64,000 nucleotides of DNA from Opitutaceae bacterium (GTDB taxonomy: Bacteria; Verrucomicrobiota; Verrucomicrobiia; Opitutales; Opitutaceae): positions 62,001-126,000 of the forward strand of contig JAGYIG010000001.1 in assembly GCA_018402455.1 (NCBI GenBank), read 5' to 3'. Of the stretch, positions 1 to 7,777 are shown piece after piece; position 1 is the first letter of the stretch; every line of letters begins with the position of its first letter. The notes beneath the pieces were generated by a model, which saw only the letters and a program-made list of their open reading frames with translations, ran no database searches and was not told where the DNA came from. Made by a program: the position numbers and the translations under genes.

Positions 1-591
1 GACCAGTTCGACAGCGCGGGCACCCTGGACATCGACGGGATCCTCACGATGAACGGCGGGACGATCTCCGGGGGCACGGGCGCAGGTTCGACCGGGGAAC
101 TTATCCTGACGGCCGGCAACACGCTGAACATCACCAGCGATTACGACTTTGGCGGCACGTTGGAACTGACCGCCGGCACCACGCTGGCCCTCTCGGGAGA
201 CGGATCGCAGATCGACTTTGGCACCCTGCGGGTGACCGGAGACACCGTGATCGACTTTGGCGCCGGCGAGGCGATTGAGTTTAATCTGGGCGCGCTGGAG
301 ATCGCCTCCGGAGTCACCATCACGGTGAACAACTGGATTAACTACCAAGACCTGTGGACGACGGGGTCCTTCACCGGTGGCTTTGGCGCGGTGACGATCG
401 ACGAACGCGATAACAACACCGCCCAGATCACCTTCACCGGGTTTGGTCCTTCGGACACCATTTGGCTGACCGAAGACTTTGGCACCAACGAGATCACGGT
501 ACCGGAGCCCTCGAGCTACGGAGCGATTCTGATGGGCTTTGGCTTGGCTGCCTGGACCCTCCGCCGTCCCCGGCGCATCCGTAAAGGGTGA
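1..591 (+). CDS. C-terminal part of a PEP-CTERM surface protein (5' end outside window)
   Basis: The frame is open from base 1, so the start lies upstream; about 196 residues are visible. The sequence is a Gly/Thr/Asp-rich series of short beta repeats with no Cys, of the kind that builds a beta-helix. It ends in a PEP-CTERM sorting signal: VPEPSS at bases 499-516, a hydrophobic stretch (AILMGFGLAAW), then an Arg-rich tail (RRPRR). In this family the motif is cut by an exosortase and the protein is delivered to the surface or extracellular matrix. No exosortase is in the window. The gene converges on the next one with only 9 bp between stops. The adhesin or matrix role is inferred. Confidence 0.85.
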   Translation, partial: DQFDSAGTLDIDGILTMNGGTISGGTGAGSTGELILTAGNTLNITSDYDFGGTLELTAGTTLALSGDGSQIDFGTLRVTGDTVIDFGAGEAIEFNLGALEIASGVTITVNNWINYQDLWTTGSFTGGFGAVTIDERDNNTAQITFTGFGPSDTIWLTEDFGTNEITVPEPSSYGAILMGFGLAAWTLRRPRRIRKG

Positions 592-600
592 GCGCCCGCG

Positions 601-1485
601 TCATTCGCCCGCGATCCGGGCTGCCAGTTGGCGTAGCCTTGCGCGGAGCGGTTCGCCGCGTTCGCTAAAATTGCGCTGGAGCTGCTCGTAAATTTCCCGC
701 CCGGCGCGGGTCTCCACCTTAATGGGCTCATACCCCAACTCCTTGAGATCATAAGGGCTCGCCCGCATATCGACCTCGCGGATGTCCCGTGCGAGCACGA
801 AGCAGTCGAGCAGCAGCGAGCCGGGGGTGTAGGGGTTCAGTTTATAGGCCCACTTATAGAGGTCCATGTTGGCGTGCAGGCATCCGGGTTGCTCGAAATC
901 GATGGTGGTCTCCCGCGTGGGTTGCAGACGGTTCAAGGGGCGCGCCGCCGGGGTGAAAAAACGAAAGGCGTCGAAGTGACTGCAGCAGCCCGGGCCCTGC
1001 TCGACAATGGCGGCGAGATCATCAGGCGCGAATCGCAGGGGGTGGGCCTGATGGCGGATTTCCTCCGGTGATTGCCGATAGACCATCGCCCATTCATGCC
1101 ACCCGAAGCATCCAAAGAAGGCGGGTCGATTTGCCGTGGCTTCCAGATAGGCGCTCAACCAACCGGCGAATTCCCGGCGCTGCGGGAGGGGATGCTCCCA
1201 GTCCACCGCCACGCCCTCCGCGGTTGCCCGATACTCGGGCCAGCGCAGAAACGCTCGGGCTTCCTCGCCCGCCAGCACCACATCGGGTCCCGGATGCCAA
1301 CGCCGCAGGCGTCCGGGGCGCAGGGAGTAGTAGTTGAACAGGAAGTCTTCCACCGGATGGGCCTGACCGCGAGCGGCCCGTTCACGGTGATCACCAATCA
1401 GTTCATCCACCCGCTGCTCATGAGCCTGTTTCCGCTCCTGCCAGTCGGAGAGGGGGAGAAGCCGGGGTGAAATTGAGAGGGGCAT
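601..1485 (-). CDS. Conserved protein of unknown function
   Basis: 294 residues from an ATG. It contains the blocks ARGQAHPVEDFLFNYYS (near residue 38), RRWHPGPDVVL and GCCSHFDAFRFFTP, with a DLYKWAYKLNPY block further on. I recall the same blocks in actinobacterial proteins that databases often label '3-methyladenine DNA glycosylase', but no HhH or AlkA-type features are visible, so I would not transfer that name. No signal peptide or membrane segment is seen. It starts 15 bp after the kinase stop and is probably the last gene of the SIS-kinase transcript. Conserved Cys-Cys-x-His and His residues could bind a metal; that is inference. Confidence 0.75.
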   Translation of the reverse strand: MPLSISPRLLPLSDWQERKQAHEQRVDELIGDHRERAARGQAHPVEDFLFNYYSLRPGRLRRWHPGPDVVLAGEEARAFLRWPEYRATAEGVAVDWEHPLPQRREFAGWLSAYLEATANRPAFFGCFGWHEWAMVYRQSPEEIRHQAHPLRFAPDDLAAIVEQGPGCCSHFDAFRFFTPAARPLNRLQPTRETTIDFEQPGCLHANMDLYKWAYKLNPYTPGSLLLDCFVLARDIREVDMRASPYDLKELGYEPIKVETRAGREIYEQLQRNFSERGEPLRARLRQLAARIAGE

Positions 1486-1500
1486 CGGAGCAGGCGGCGA

Positions 1501-2385
1501 CTACCGGCGCAGCATCAGCTTGCGCACCCCCTCGATCGGGGGCTGGGGGAGGGGGCGCAACGGAAGCGGAGTGCGGGGCAACAGGATTTCGATCACGGTT
1601 GCGTGGGTCATGATCGGACCGGTGAGGCCGGCCGCCAGCTCGTCGAGCGGAGTGGAAGGAAACAACCGGGTCGCGACTGCGGTGGCCAGTTCCAACAGGG
1701 GCAGGGCGGACGCTGTCACCATGTTCATGGCGGTTTCGTCGCCCTCCGTCGCGAGATGCAGCACCCCGGGGGCCAGGGAGGCCACGATCTTGTTGGGCGC
1801 CGGGTTTTGGTAGAAATACCGGGGCAGGGCCGCTGTATCAAATAAACCGATACTCTCGCCGTGGTCCTTGATGAGCTGACCGATCCGGGTGGGCTTGGCC
1901 CAGCCTTGCAGCTCCAACAGGCCTTGGGCGATGGCTCGGCGGCCCAAATCATAGCCGCTGCCGGGATCGCCGAAGCGCCACCCCAGGCCCCCGGCATAAT
2001 GGGTGGCGTCGTGAGCATCCCGCACCGCGACAAAGGATCCGGTGCCGCCGTGGAGGACCAGGCCCGGCCTCCCCTCGGTCGCCAGCTCGAGCACGGGCAA
2101 GGAATCCTTGAACGCGGCCACTTCGCCAAAGTCATCCAATTGGGCGGCAAAATCCCGCCAAAACTCCGGCGCCCCCGCCATGTAAAGATGGGTGCGGCTG
2201 ACGGGCGGCCGATGAATCTGCCCGAGGGCTTCGAGCAGCACCGCCCGCGCCTGTTCCTGCCCCACCACATTCGGATTGCAGCCGGGCGCAAGGTGCTGGG
2301 TGACGACCTCACCCCGTGCATCCAGCAGCACCAATTCGGTTTTGGTGCCCCCGCCGTCCACCCCGATCTGATAAGGTCCTGCCAT
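1501..2385 (-). CDS. BadF/BadG/BcrA/BcrD-type kinase, probably N-acetylglucosamine kinase
   Basis: 294 residues with an ASKHA (actin-like ATPase) fold. The N-terminus has the phosphate-1 motif VDGGGTKTELVLLD, a central HGGTGSF loop follows, and the block WRFGDPGSGYDLGRRA is typical of BadF-family sugar kinases. The expected reaction is ATP-dependent phosphorylation of GlcNAc or a related amino sugar in the cytoplasm. I place the start at the ATG at 2385 (MAGPYQ); an in-frame TTG four codons upstream would overlap the upstream stop. The SIS-domain protein ends 8 bp before this ATG, so the two are co-transcribed, which supports an amino-sugar role. Slightly short for the family, but the key motifs are present. 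Confidence 0.88.
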   Translation of the reverse strand: MAGPYQIGVDGGGTKTELVLLDARGEVVTQHLAPGCNPNVVGQEQARAVLLEALGQIHRPPVSRTHLYMAGAPEFWRDFAAQLDDFGEVAAFKDSLPVLELATEGRPGLVLHGGTGSFVAVRDAHDATHYAGGLGWRFGDPGSGYDLGRRAIAQGLLELQGWAKPTRIGQLIKDHGESIGLFDTAALPRYFYQNPAPNKIVASLAPGVLHLATEGDETAMNMVTASALPLLELATAVATRLFPSTPLDELAAGLTGPIMTHATVIEILLPRTPLPLRPLPQPPIEGVRKLMLRR

Positions 2386-2393
2386 CACACCAA

Positions 2394-3152
2394 TCAACCG
2401 ATGAGCTTGGAAAGCCGCGTGCGGTAGCGGGCGGCCAGGGCGATATTGGCCGCCATGCCCCCGGGAAGGTTCTGACTCTGCACGACGGGGAGTTCGTGGC
2501 CTTGGTCGCGCAGCCAGGTCATCGCTTCCAGGGTGAGCAGGTTCAGCAGGGTGGCGCCAATGAGGGTCGACGTGGGGCCCGCCATCGCCGAGGCATCGGG
2601 CGGGCGGCCTGCCAGCTTGCCGTTGTTCATCTCCACGATGGCATCGCCCGGGACCCCGAGGTTGTCCAACACGTGGTCCGCGATCGCGTGCAGATTTTTC
2701 CCGCCGGGATGCACGGTCGAGGCGGTCGTGCTCATGGCCAGAGCGGTGAGGGCGACCACCGTCAGGCCCTTCTGCTTGGCGTAGAGACCAACCTCGATGG
2801 GGGCGGCATTCTTACCGGAGTTGGAAATCACGATGATGACCTCCCCGGGGTGCAGCCCATGGGTGTGGTCATACCGCTCCGCCAAACGGGTGCCGTAGCC
2901 CACCACGTTTTCCGAAAACCCCATGCCGGGATCGAAAATGCCCGACACGGGCATCAATCCGCCGGCTCGTCCGATGATTTCGCGCCCGATGATCTCACTG
3001 TGCCCACTGCCAAACGTATGCAGCACCCCGCCATCCGCGATGGACCGGCCAATGAGCACCCCGGCGGTTTTGAGCACCCCGGCGTTTTGCGCGATCGCGC
3101 GATCCAACATCTCCCTCGCCCTTGCGCCATAAACTTCAGCCGGTGATTTCAT
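2394..3152 (-). CDS. SIS-domain sugar-phosphate isomerase/binding protein (UPF0309-like)
   Basis: 252 residues. A helical N-terminus (about 1-40) leads into a SIS fold with the Ser-rich sugar-phosphate loops FGSGHSEI (near residue 49) and VISNSGKN (near 110), both hallmarks of SIS proteins that bind phosphosugars. The long stretch from GHSEIIGREIIGRAGG to MGFSENVVGYG matches the uncharacterised UPF0309 group. It is followed at 8 bp by the BadF kinase, so the pair probably handles an amino-sugar phosphate. Whether it isomerises, deaminates or only binds the sugar cannot be told from sequence. First gene of a three-gene minus-strand set. Confidence 0.85.
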   Translation of the reverse strand: MKSPAEVYGARAREMLDRAIAQNAGVLKTAGVLIGRSIADGGVLHTFGSGHSEIIGREIIGRAGGLMPVSGIFDPGMGFSENVVGYGTRLAERYDHTHGLHPGEVIIVISNSGKNAAPIEVGLYAKQKGLTVVALTALAMSTTASTVHPGGKNLHAIADHVLDNLGVPGDAIVEMNNGKLAGRPPDASAMAGPTSTLIGATLLNLLTLEAMTWLRDQGHELPVVQSQNLPGGMAANIALAARYRTRLSKLIG

Positions 3153-3224
3153 AAAACCCTAAAATGATGAGGAAGTGATAAAGGTGAATCCGTTTATCCA
3201 ACGGGATCAAACCAGGGAAGGGGG

Positions 3225-4130
3225 TCAGGGTTGGAGGGAGCTCCAACGGCCGTAGACGCCGCAGGGGAGCACCTTGCCATCGGCCTCGATGGGGATGCCG
3301 ATCTCACCGCCCCCGACGGCTCCCCCGCGGTTTAGCATGAGCTCGCCGAGCAGGTTGGTGACCACGGTGGGTGAAAGCCGCGCCGTGTAGGCGTTGATAA
3401 GGAAAAACAAGGGCTGATCGGAAAGCAGGTCCCCGCAGGCCGACAGCAACTCCCACAGGTGGTCCTCGAGCTTCCACATTTCGCCCCCTTTGCCCCGGCC
3501 GTAGGTCGGGGGATCCATGATGATCGCGTCGTAGCGGCGTCCCCGGCGGAGCTCCCGGTGCACAAACTTGAGGCAATCATCGACGATGTAGCGGATGGGG
3601 GCGGCGGCCAGTCCGCTGAGCGCCGCGTTTTCCCGACACCACTTGACCATGCCCTCGGCCGCGTCGACGTGACAAACGGCGGCGCCGGCTCGGGCGGCGG
3701 CACAGGTGGCTCCGCCAGTGTAGCCGAACAGGTTGAGCACCGAGATCTCCCGGCCCGCACCCTGGGCCTGGCGGATGAGGTGGCTAAACCACTCCCAATT
3801 GACGGCTTGTTCGGGGAACAGTCCGGTGTGTTTGAACGAGGTGGGGGATATCCGGAAACGAAGTTGCAGGGGTTCGTAGCTGATCTGCCAGGATTCCGGC
3901 AGCGGTCGGGCGTATTCCCATGAACCGCCCCCCCGGTCGCTCCGGTGGTAAAAGCCATCCCACCCGTCCCAGGGTTTGGCACTGCGCCGAGGCCAGATCA
4001 CTTGAGGATCCGGCCGCACCAAGGTGTGGGGACCCCAGCGCTCCAATTTCATCCCGTTGCCGGCATCAAGCAGCCGATATTCGGACCACGAATCGGCCAG
4101 AGCGATGGAGGAGGGGGCAGACGGCAACAT
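3225..4130 (-). CDS. Class I SAM-dependent methyltransferase, RlmI-like (COG1092 type)
   Basis: 301 residues from the ATG at 4130. It lacks the N-terminal PUA domain of E. coli RlmI but keeps the methyltransferase core: SAM motif I in VLNLFGYTGGATCAAARAG, the acidic residue in HVDAAEGMV, and motif IV as MDPPTYGRG followed by GEMWKLE. These are usual for rRNA cytosine-C5 or related RNA methyltransferases, so an rRNA target is likely but not shown. A longer in-frame start at 4202 would push into the promoter region of the divergent DUF481 gene, so the internal ATG is preferred. Transcribed alone. Confidence 0.82.
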   Translation of the reverse strand: MLPSAPSSIALADSWSEYRLLDAGNGMKLERWGPHTLVRPDPQVIWPRRSAKPWDGWDGFYHRSDRGGGSWEYARPLPESWQISYEPLQLRFRISPTSFKHTGLFPEQAVNWEWFSHLIRQAQGAGREISVLNLFGYTGGATCAAARAGAAVCHVDAAEGMVKWCRENAALSGLAAAPIRYIVDDCLKFVHRELRRGRRYDAIIMDPPTYGRGKGGEMWKLEDHLWELLSACGDLLSDQPLFFLINAYTARLSPTVVTNLLGELMLNRGGAVGGGEIGIPIEADGKVLPCGVYGRWSSLQP

Positions 4131-4255
4131 GGATCTGGGGAAAAGTGACAGACTCGCTTCGCCTGTAAATGAATCTTGGCAGCTTTGGGTTTTTCCCTCC
4201 ATACAAGCTATTGATTGACATTTTAAATAGGGAATATCCCCTAGACGTAATTATC

Positions 4256-5290
4256 ATGAAATTCTCCTCATTTCTCAAAACATCCCTCGCTTCTTTGCTG
4301 GTGGCCTTAGGGGCTGCGGCCGACGTGATCGAAACCAAGGACGGGGCCCGCTTGGTGGGCACCGTCAAAGGCATTAACGGGGGTAAAATCACCCTGGGCA
4401 CCTCCTACGCGGGCGACATTATGATCGATCAGGCCGAGGTGGTGAGCCTCACCATGGAAGACGCCTTGGCCATTCGCCTGGACGACGGCACCACGATGGA
4501 GGGCACGATTGCGCCCTCCGGCGGCGGTGAGATTGCGATTGCCGGCAGCGCGGGTTCCGTGACGGCCCCGGTGACGGGTGTGGCGGCGACGTGGTCGCCC
4601 GGAGACATTGATCCCGCGGTCAAGGCGCTGCAGCGCAAGTGGAGCTACGAAGCGGCGTTGGACATCACGGGCAAGACGGGTAACGCGGACAATTTTGGCA
4701 CCGCCATTTCGATTCTCGCCGTGTTGGAAGGCGCCGAGGATCGGCTCGCTTTCTACGGAATTTACGACCAGCAGGAATCCGAAGGCGTGACCTCGGCGGA
4801 CCAGTTCCGGGCGGGGGTTGACTATACCAACAGTTTTCGCGGGGACCTCTCGTGGTATGTCCGCAATGAGGCCGGGTTCGACTACATCAAGGACATCGAT
4901 TTCTTCAACGTCGCGGGTGCCGGTCTCGGTTACCAAGTGATCAACCAGGACCATCAGAAACTGACCTTCCGCGGTGGTCTCTCGTTCCGCTTCGAGACTT
5001 ACGGTGACGGGCTGACCGACGACCTGCAAAGTGGCGGTCTCGATTTTGGACTCAACCACACCTACGAATGGGAGACGGTCAAAATGCGCAACTCGCTGAC
5101 CTTCGTGCCTTCGTTTGAGGATTTTGCCGATTTCCGGGCGACGCATGACACCCACGTCGAGTTGCCTCTGCAGGCGGGTTCCTGGCGGATCCGCTTGGGC
5201 GTCTCCAATGACTTCCGGAGCGAGCCTCCGGGGGGACTCAAGGAGATGGACACCACCTGGTATACCCGACTGGTGTTGAGCTGGGATTGA
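4256..5290 (+). CDS. DUF481-family outer-membrane protein
   Basis: 344 residues from ATG 4256. A signal peptide (MKFSSFLKTSLASLLVALGA) is followed by a soluble part with the repeat-like segment ETKDGARLVGTVKGI, common in front of DUF481 domains. From about residue 140 onward alternating beta strands (KWSYEAALDITGKTGNADN, then repeated aromatic-polar strands) predict a beta-barrel, ending in VLSWD. DUF481 proteins (YdiY-like) sit in the outer membrane; their substrate is unknown. An in-frame start at 4169 is less likely because it precedes the signal peptide by 29 residues. A TTGACA hexamer at 4215-4220 is suggestive of a promoter, but no well-spaced -10 is seen. A strong terminator follows. 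Confidence 0.87.
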   Translation: MKFSSFLKTSLASLLVALGAAADVIETKDGARLVGTVKGINGGKITLGTSYAGDIMIDQAEVVSLTMEDALAIRLDDGTTMEGTIAPSGGGEIAIAGSAGSVTAPVTGVAATWSPGDIDPAVKALQRKWSYEAALDITGKTGNADNFGTAISILAVLEGAEDRLAFYGIYDQQESEGVTSADQFRAGVDYTNSFRGDLSWYVRNEAGFDYIKDIDFFNVAGAGLGYQVINQDHQKLTFRGGLSFRFETYGDGLTDDLQSGGLDFGLNHTYEWETVKMRNSLTFVPSFEDFADFRATHDTHVELPLQAGSWRIRLGVSNDFRSEPPGGLKEMDTTWYTRLVLSWD

Positions 5291-5324
5291 TCCCGTCGCC
5301 AACTTTGCGTCGATTTTAGGTGAC

Positions 5325-5355
5325 GGCCCCATGCTTCGGCGTGGGGTCTTTTTTT
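5325..5355 (+). terminator. Intrinsic terminator with UUCG tetraloop
   Basis: A 10-bp stem (5325-5334 with 5339-5348; two G-U pairs) closes a TTCG tetraloop and is followed by seven T (5349-5355). It lies 34 bp after the DUF481 stop and ends that transcription unit. It also argues against any start for the following esterase upstream of 5355. Confidence 0.93.
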
Positions 5356-5409
5356 GGTTCGTCGGCACTGATAACTCGCGCTCACCGGCACTCGGCCCAG
5401 ATTGAGTGG

Positions 5410-6318
5410 ATGCGGTATCTGCCTCTTGTCTCTCATGGGTTCATCTGGTTCGTTTGGGCAGTTTCCGCGGCGGCGCTCGCCGGCCAGGAAACGACTCCGG
5501 ATCGAGCGGTCACCTACCGTGAAGTCGATGGGCACGAATTGAAGATGCACGTCTTTTTGCCTCAAGATTTTGCCGCGACTGATCGCCGACCGGCGGTGGT
5601 TTTCTTTTTCGGCGGCGGCTTCAACACGGGCACGCCGCGACAGTTTTATCCCTTCGCGGCGTATCTGGCCGAGCGCGGCATGGTGGCCATGGCCGCCGAG
5701 TATCGCACCAAGCAAGGTCATGGGGTAAGCCCCTTCGAGTGTGTGCAAGACGCCAAGGCGGCGATCCGCTGGACCCGGAATAACGCCTCCAGTTGGGGCA
5801 TCGACCCGGAGCGCATTGCGGCGGGTGGGGGCTCGGCGGGAGGTCATTTGGCCGCGGCCACCGCGTTCTTGCCCGGCTTGGACGAGGATGGGGCGAATCC
5901 CGATGAGTCCTGCATTCCCGATGCCTTGATCCTCTACAACCCCGTGATTGATAACGGACCTTCGGAGTATGGCTATGAACGGTTGGGCAATCGCTACCGG
6001 GAATTCTCCCCGCGACACAACATCGGACCCGAAATTCCTCCTCCGACGGTCACGTTTTTGGGCACGTCCGATGCTTTGATCAGCGTCGCCACGATGCACT
6101 CCTTCGCAGATGCCATTCGCGAGGTGGGCGGGCGTTGTGATGTGCACCTTTATGAACAAGCCGCGCACGGCTTCTTTAACGCCCGCGCCTGGCCCAACTT
6201 GAGATATTTTGAGGTCCTGCGAGCGACGGATCGTTTTCTGGGCTCGCTCGGTTGGCTGACCGGCGAACCGGAGGTGAAATTGCCGGCAGACGCGCTTTTA
6301 TTTGCTCCGACGGAATAG
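5410..6318 (+). CDS. Secreted alpha/beta hydrolase (HSL/BD-FAE-type esterase)
   Basis: 302 residues from ATG 5410, with an N-terminal hydrophobic signal segment ending near AAALAGQE. The oxyanion region is FFFGGGFNTGTP, the nucleophile elbow is GGGSAGGH with Ser near residue 142, and the candidate acid and base are the Asp of GTSDAL and the His of AAHGFF. This is the pattern of hormone-sensitive-lipase-like esterases, often acting on acetylated sugars in polysaccharide degraders. An earlier in-frame start at 5320 would lie inside the terminator and is rejected. The next gene starts 27 bp downstream, so they may be co-transcribed. Substrate unknown. Confidence 0.88.
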   Translation: MRYLPLVSHGFIWFVWAVSAAALAGQETTPDRAVTYREVDGHELKMHVFLPQDFAATDRRPAVVFFFGGGFNTGTPRQFYPFAAYLAERGMVAMAAEYRTKQGHGVSPFECVQDAKAAIRWTRNNASSWGIDPERIAAGGGSAGGHLAAATAFLPGLDEDGANPDESCIPDALILYNPVIDNGPSEYGYERLGNRYREFSPRHNIGPEIPPPTVTFLGTSDALISVATMHSFADAIREVGGRCDVHLYEQAAHGFFNARAWPNLRYFEVLRATDRFLGSLGWLTGEPEVKLPADALLFAPTE

Positions 6319-6345
6319 GCCTTCGGCGCGATCGCTCTCAGCGAC

Positions 6346-7082
6346 ATGAAGATTTTTGGCTTCACCGTGTTTCTGGCGATGGTGGCCGTGGTTTCGGGGC
6401 GGGCGGAAGTCACCTTCCGCAGTGGTTCTGCGCCGGTTGCTTTGCTCGAGCTCTTCACCAGCGAGGGGTGTTCCAGTTGTCCGCCGGCCGAACGCTGGTT
6501 GGGGAACTGCGCCACGATGATGGATTGTGGCGGGAATTTGTGCCCGTGGCCTGGCACGTGAACTATTGGGATCGGCTCGGCTGGCCGGACAAGTTTGCTG
6601 ACCAAGCCTACACCGATCGCCAGTATGCCTACTCCACCAAGTGGAAGGCGCGCACCGTTTATACGCCGGGGCTTGTTCGCGCGGGCGAGGAGTGGCGGGT
6701 GCGAGACGGAGATATGCTTGCCGCGGGATCCATGATCGGGGGCGAGCTCACGGTGGTGGTCGCCGGCGAATCGATGGCCGTGACCTTTCAGCCTCCGGTC
6801 GGGGCCCGGTTGCCGGCCGACTTACAAGTGAACGTCGCGCTTCTCGGTGGCGGGATCGAGAGTGATGTCCGGTCCGGCGAGAATCGCGGCCAGAAACTCG
6901 CCCACGAATTCGTGGTTTTGCAATGGGATCAGGCGGCACTCCCAGCAGGTAATACGTCCCTGCCCATCCCGATTTCCGATTTGGATGTTGAGGTCCCCGG
7001 CCGCGCGATGGCGGTGTGGGTGAGCTCCGCGAGCGACCCTACGCCGCTCCAGGCCACGGGAGGGAGGCTGGACAATCGATAG
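6346..7082 (+). pseudogene. DUF1223-family protein, split by a one-base frameshift
   Basis: The first frame gives a signal peptide (MKIFGFTVFLAMVAVVSGRAE) and the family's thioredoxin-like block LLELFTSEGCSSCPPAERWLG. The conserved continuation WREFVPVAWHVNYWDRLGW and everything to the stop at 7082 lie in the next frame. One extra G in the run at 6501-6504 joins them as WLGELRHDDGLW, giving 245 residues, the usual DUF1223 size. The function is unknown; a CxxC motif in a secreted thioredoxin-like fold suggests redox chemistry. Because the rest of the gene is intact, a base-call error is more likely than real decay. Confidence 0.8.
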
Positions 7083-7117
7083 GGCGGGTCACCGTTGCGT
7101 GGGTTGACTTCCGACAC

Positions 7118-7136
7118 TGTAAGCAATTGTCTTACA
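7118..7136. promoter_or_regulatory. Candidate operator of the RHH/PIN module
   Basis: Perfect 6-bp inverted repeat TGTAAG / CTTACA separated by 7 bp, ending two bases before the antitoxin ATG at 7139. A TTGACT hexamer sits at 7104-7109. Ribbon-helix-helix antitoxins usually repress their own operon from such sites. No Shine-Dalgarno sequence fits between the repeat and the ATG, so the message may be leaderless or poorly translated. Binding is inferred. Confidence 0.5.
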
Positions 7137-7138
7137 AC

Positions 7139-7357
7139 ATGAGATCGACCCTCACCATAAGTCTACCCCAGGAGATGCGGAACGAAGTGAGTCGGCAGGC
7201 AAAGTCCCGTCGCATGACTCAAAGTGAGTTTGTGCGTCAAGCGGTGCAGGAAAAGCTCTGGGAGGATGCGGTCAACGAAAGCGTGCGCGTGCTGGCATCG
7301 CGCGCGCGGGGGAGTGGACTGCGGACTGATGGGGACGTGTTTAACACGATTTCGTGA
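7139..7357 (+). CDS. Ribbon-helix-helix antitoxin
   Basis: 72 residues from ATG 7139. The N-terminus (MRSTLTISLPQEM) forms the DNA-contacting beta strand, followed by the helix-turn-helix of the fold (RNEVSRQAKSRRMTQSEFVRQAV). The C-terminal part (about 42-72) would wrap the toxin. The start was chosen because it begins exactly at the fold, although an open frame extends upstream. Its stop overlaps the toxin GTG by four bases (GTGA), the classical arrangement for translational coupling. It should neutralise the PIN toxin and repress the operon through the adjacent inverted repeat. Confidence 0.85.
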   Translation: MRSTLTISLPQEMRNEVSRQAKSRRMTQSEFVRQAVQEKLWEDAVNESVRVLASRARGSGLRTDGDVFNTIS

Positions 7358-7740
7358 AGCTGGTCCTCGACACGAATGTCCTGCTTGCGGCGGTTTTGGT
7401 GCCGGGACTGTGTCGTGAACTTGTGACCAAGGAGCTCCATAAGCATGAGCTCTGTTGTTCGCTCGAGCTATTGGCCGAGTTTGCCGAAAAACTGGAATCC
7501 AAGTTTGATCAACCCCCCTTGGAGCTGCCGTTCTATTTGGCCTACCGCGATCGCGTTAAGTTGGTCGAACCGATCACCTTGAATCGACCTGTCAGCCGTG
7601 ATCCGGATGACGATATGGTCATCGCCACCGCTTTGGCCGCCGCCGCCCATGCCATCATAACCGGTGATAAAGATCTATTGGTCTTAAAACGACACGCGGG
7701 TATTCCCATAGTCTCTCCCCGCCAGTTCTTGGAAAGGTGA
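7354..7740 (+). CDS. PIN-domain toxin (putative toxin-antitoxin RNase)
   Basis: 128 residues from a GTG start. PIN fold: LDTNVLLAAV at residues 4-13 supplies the first metal-binding Asp, DPDDDMVIATAL near residue 83 supplies the next acidic cluster, and TGDKDLL near 104 the last. The block RDPDDDMV followed by ITGDKDLL matches the 'PIN family putative toxin component' group rather than classical VapC. The expected activity is Mg-dependent endoribonuclease. Four-base overlap with the RHH antitoxin. No nearby mobile genes are seen. Confidence 0.88.
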   Translation: MKLVLDTNVLLAAVLVPGLCRELVTKELHKHELCCSLELLAEFAEKLESKFDQPPLELPFYLAYRDRVKLVEPITLNRPVSRDPDDDMVIATALAAAAHAIITGDKDLLVLKRHAGIPIVSPRQFLER

Positions 7741-7777
7741 CTTGAGGGCATCGGACAGGCTTGATCATCTGAATTGA

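Noticed and set aside
601-1485. Naming the protein a 3-methyladenine DNA glycosylase
   Set aside because: That label circulates for similar sequences, but no glycosylase motif is visible here.
4211-4255. Sigma-70 promoter for the DUF481 gene
   Set aside because: TTGACA is present at 4215-4220, but no acceptable -10 lies 16-18 bp downstream, so it is only mentioned in the gene entry.
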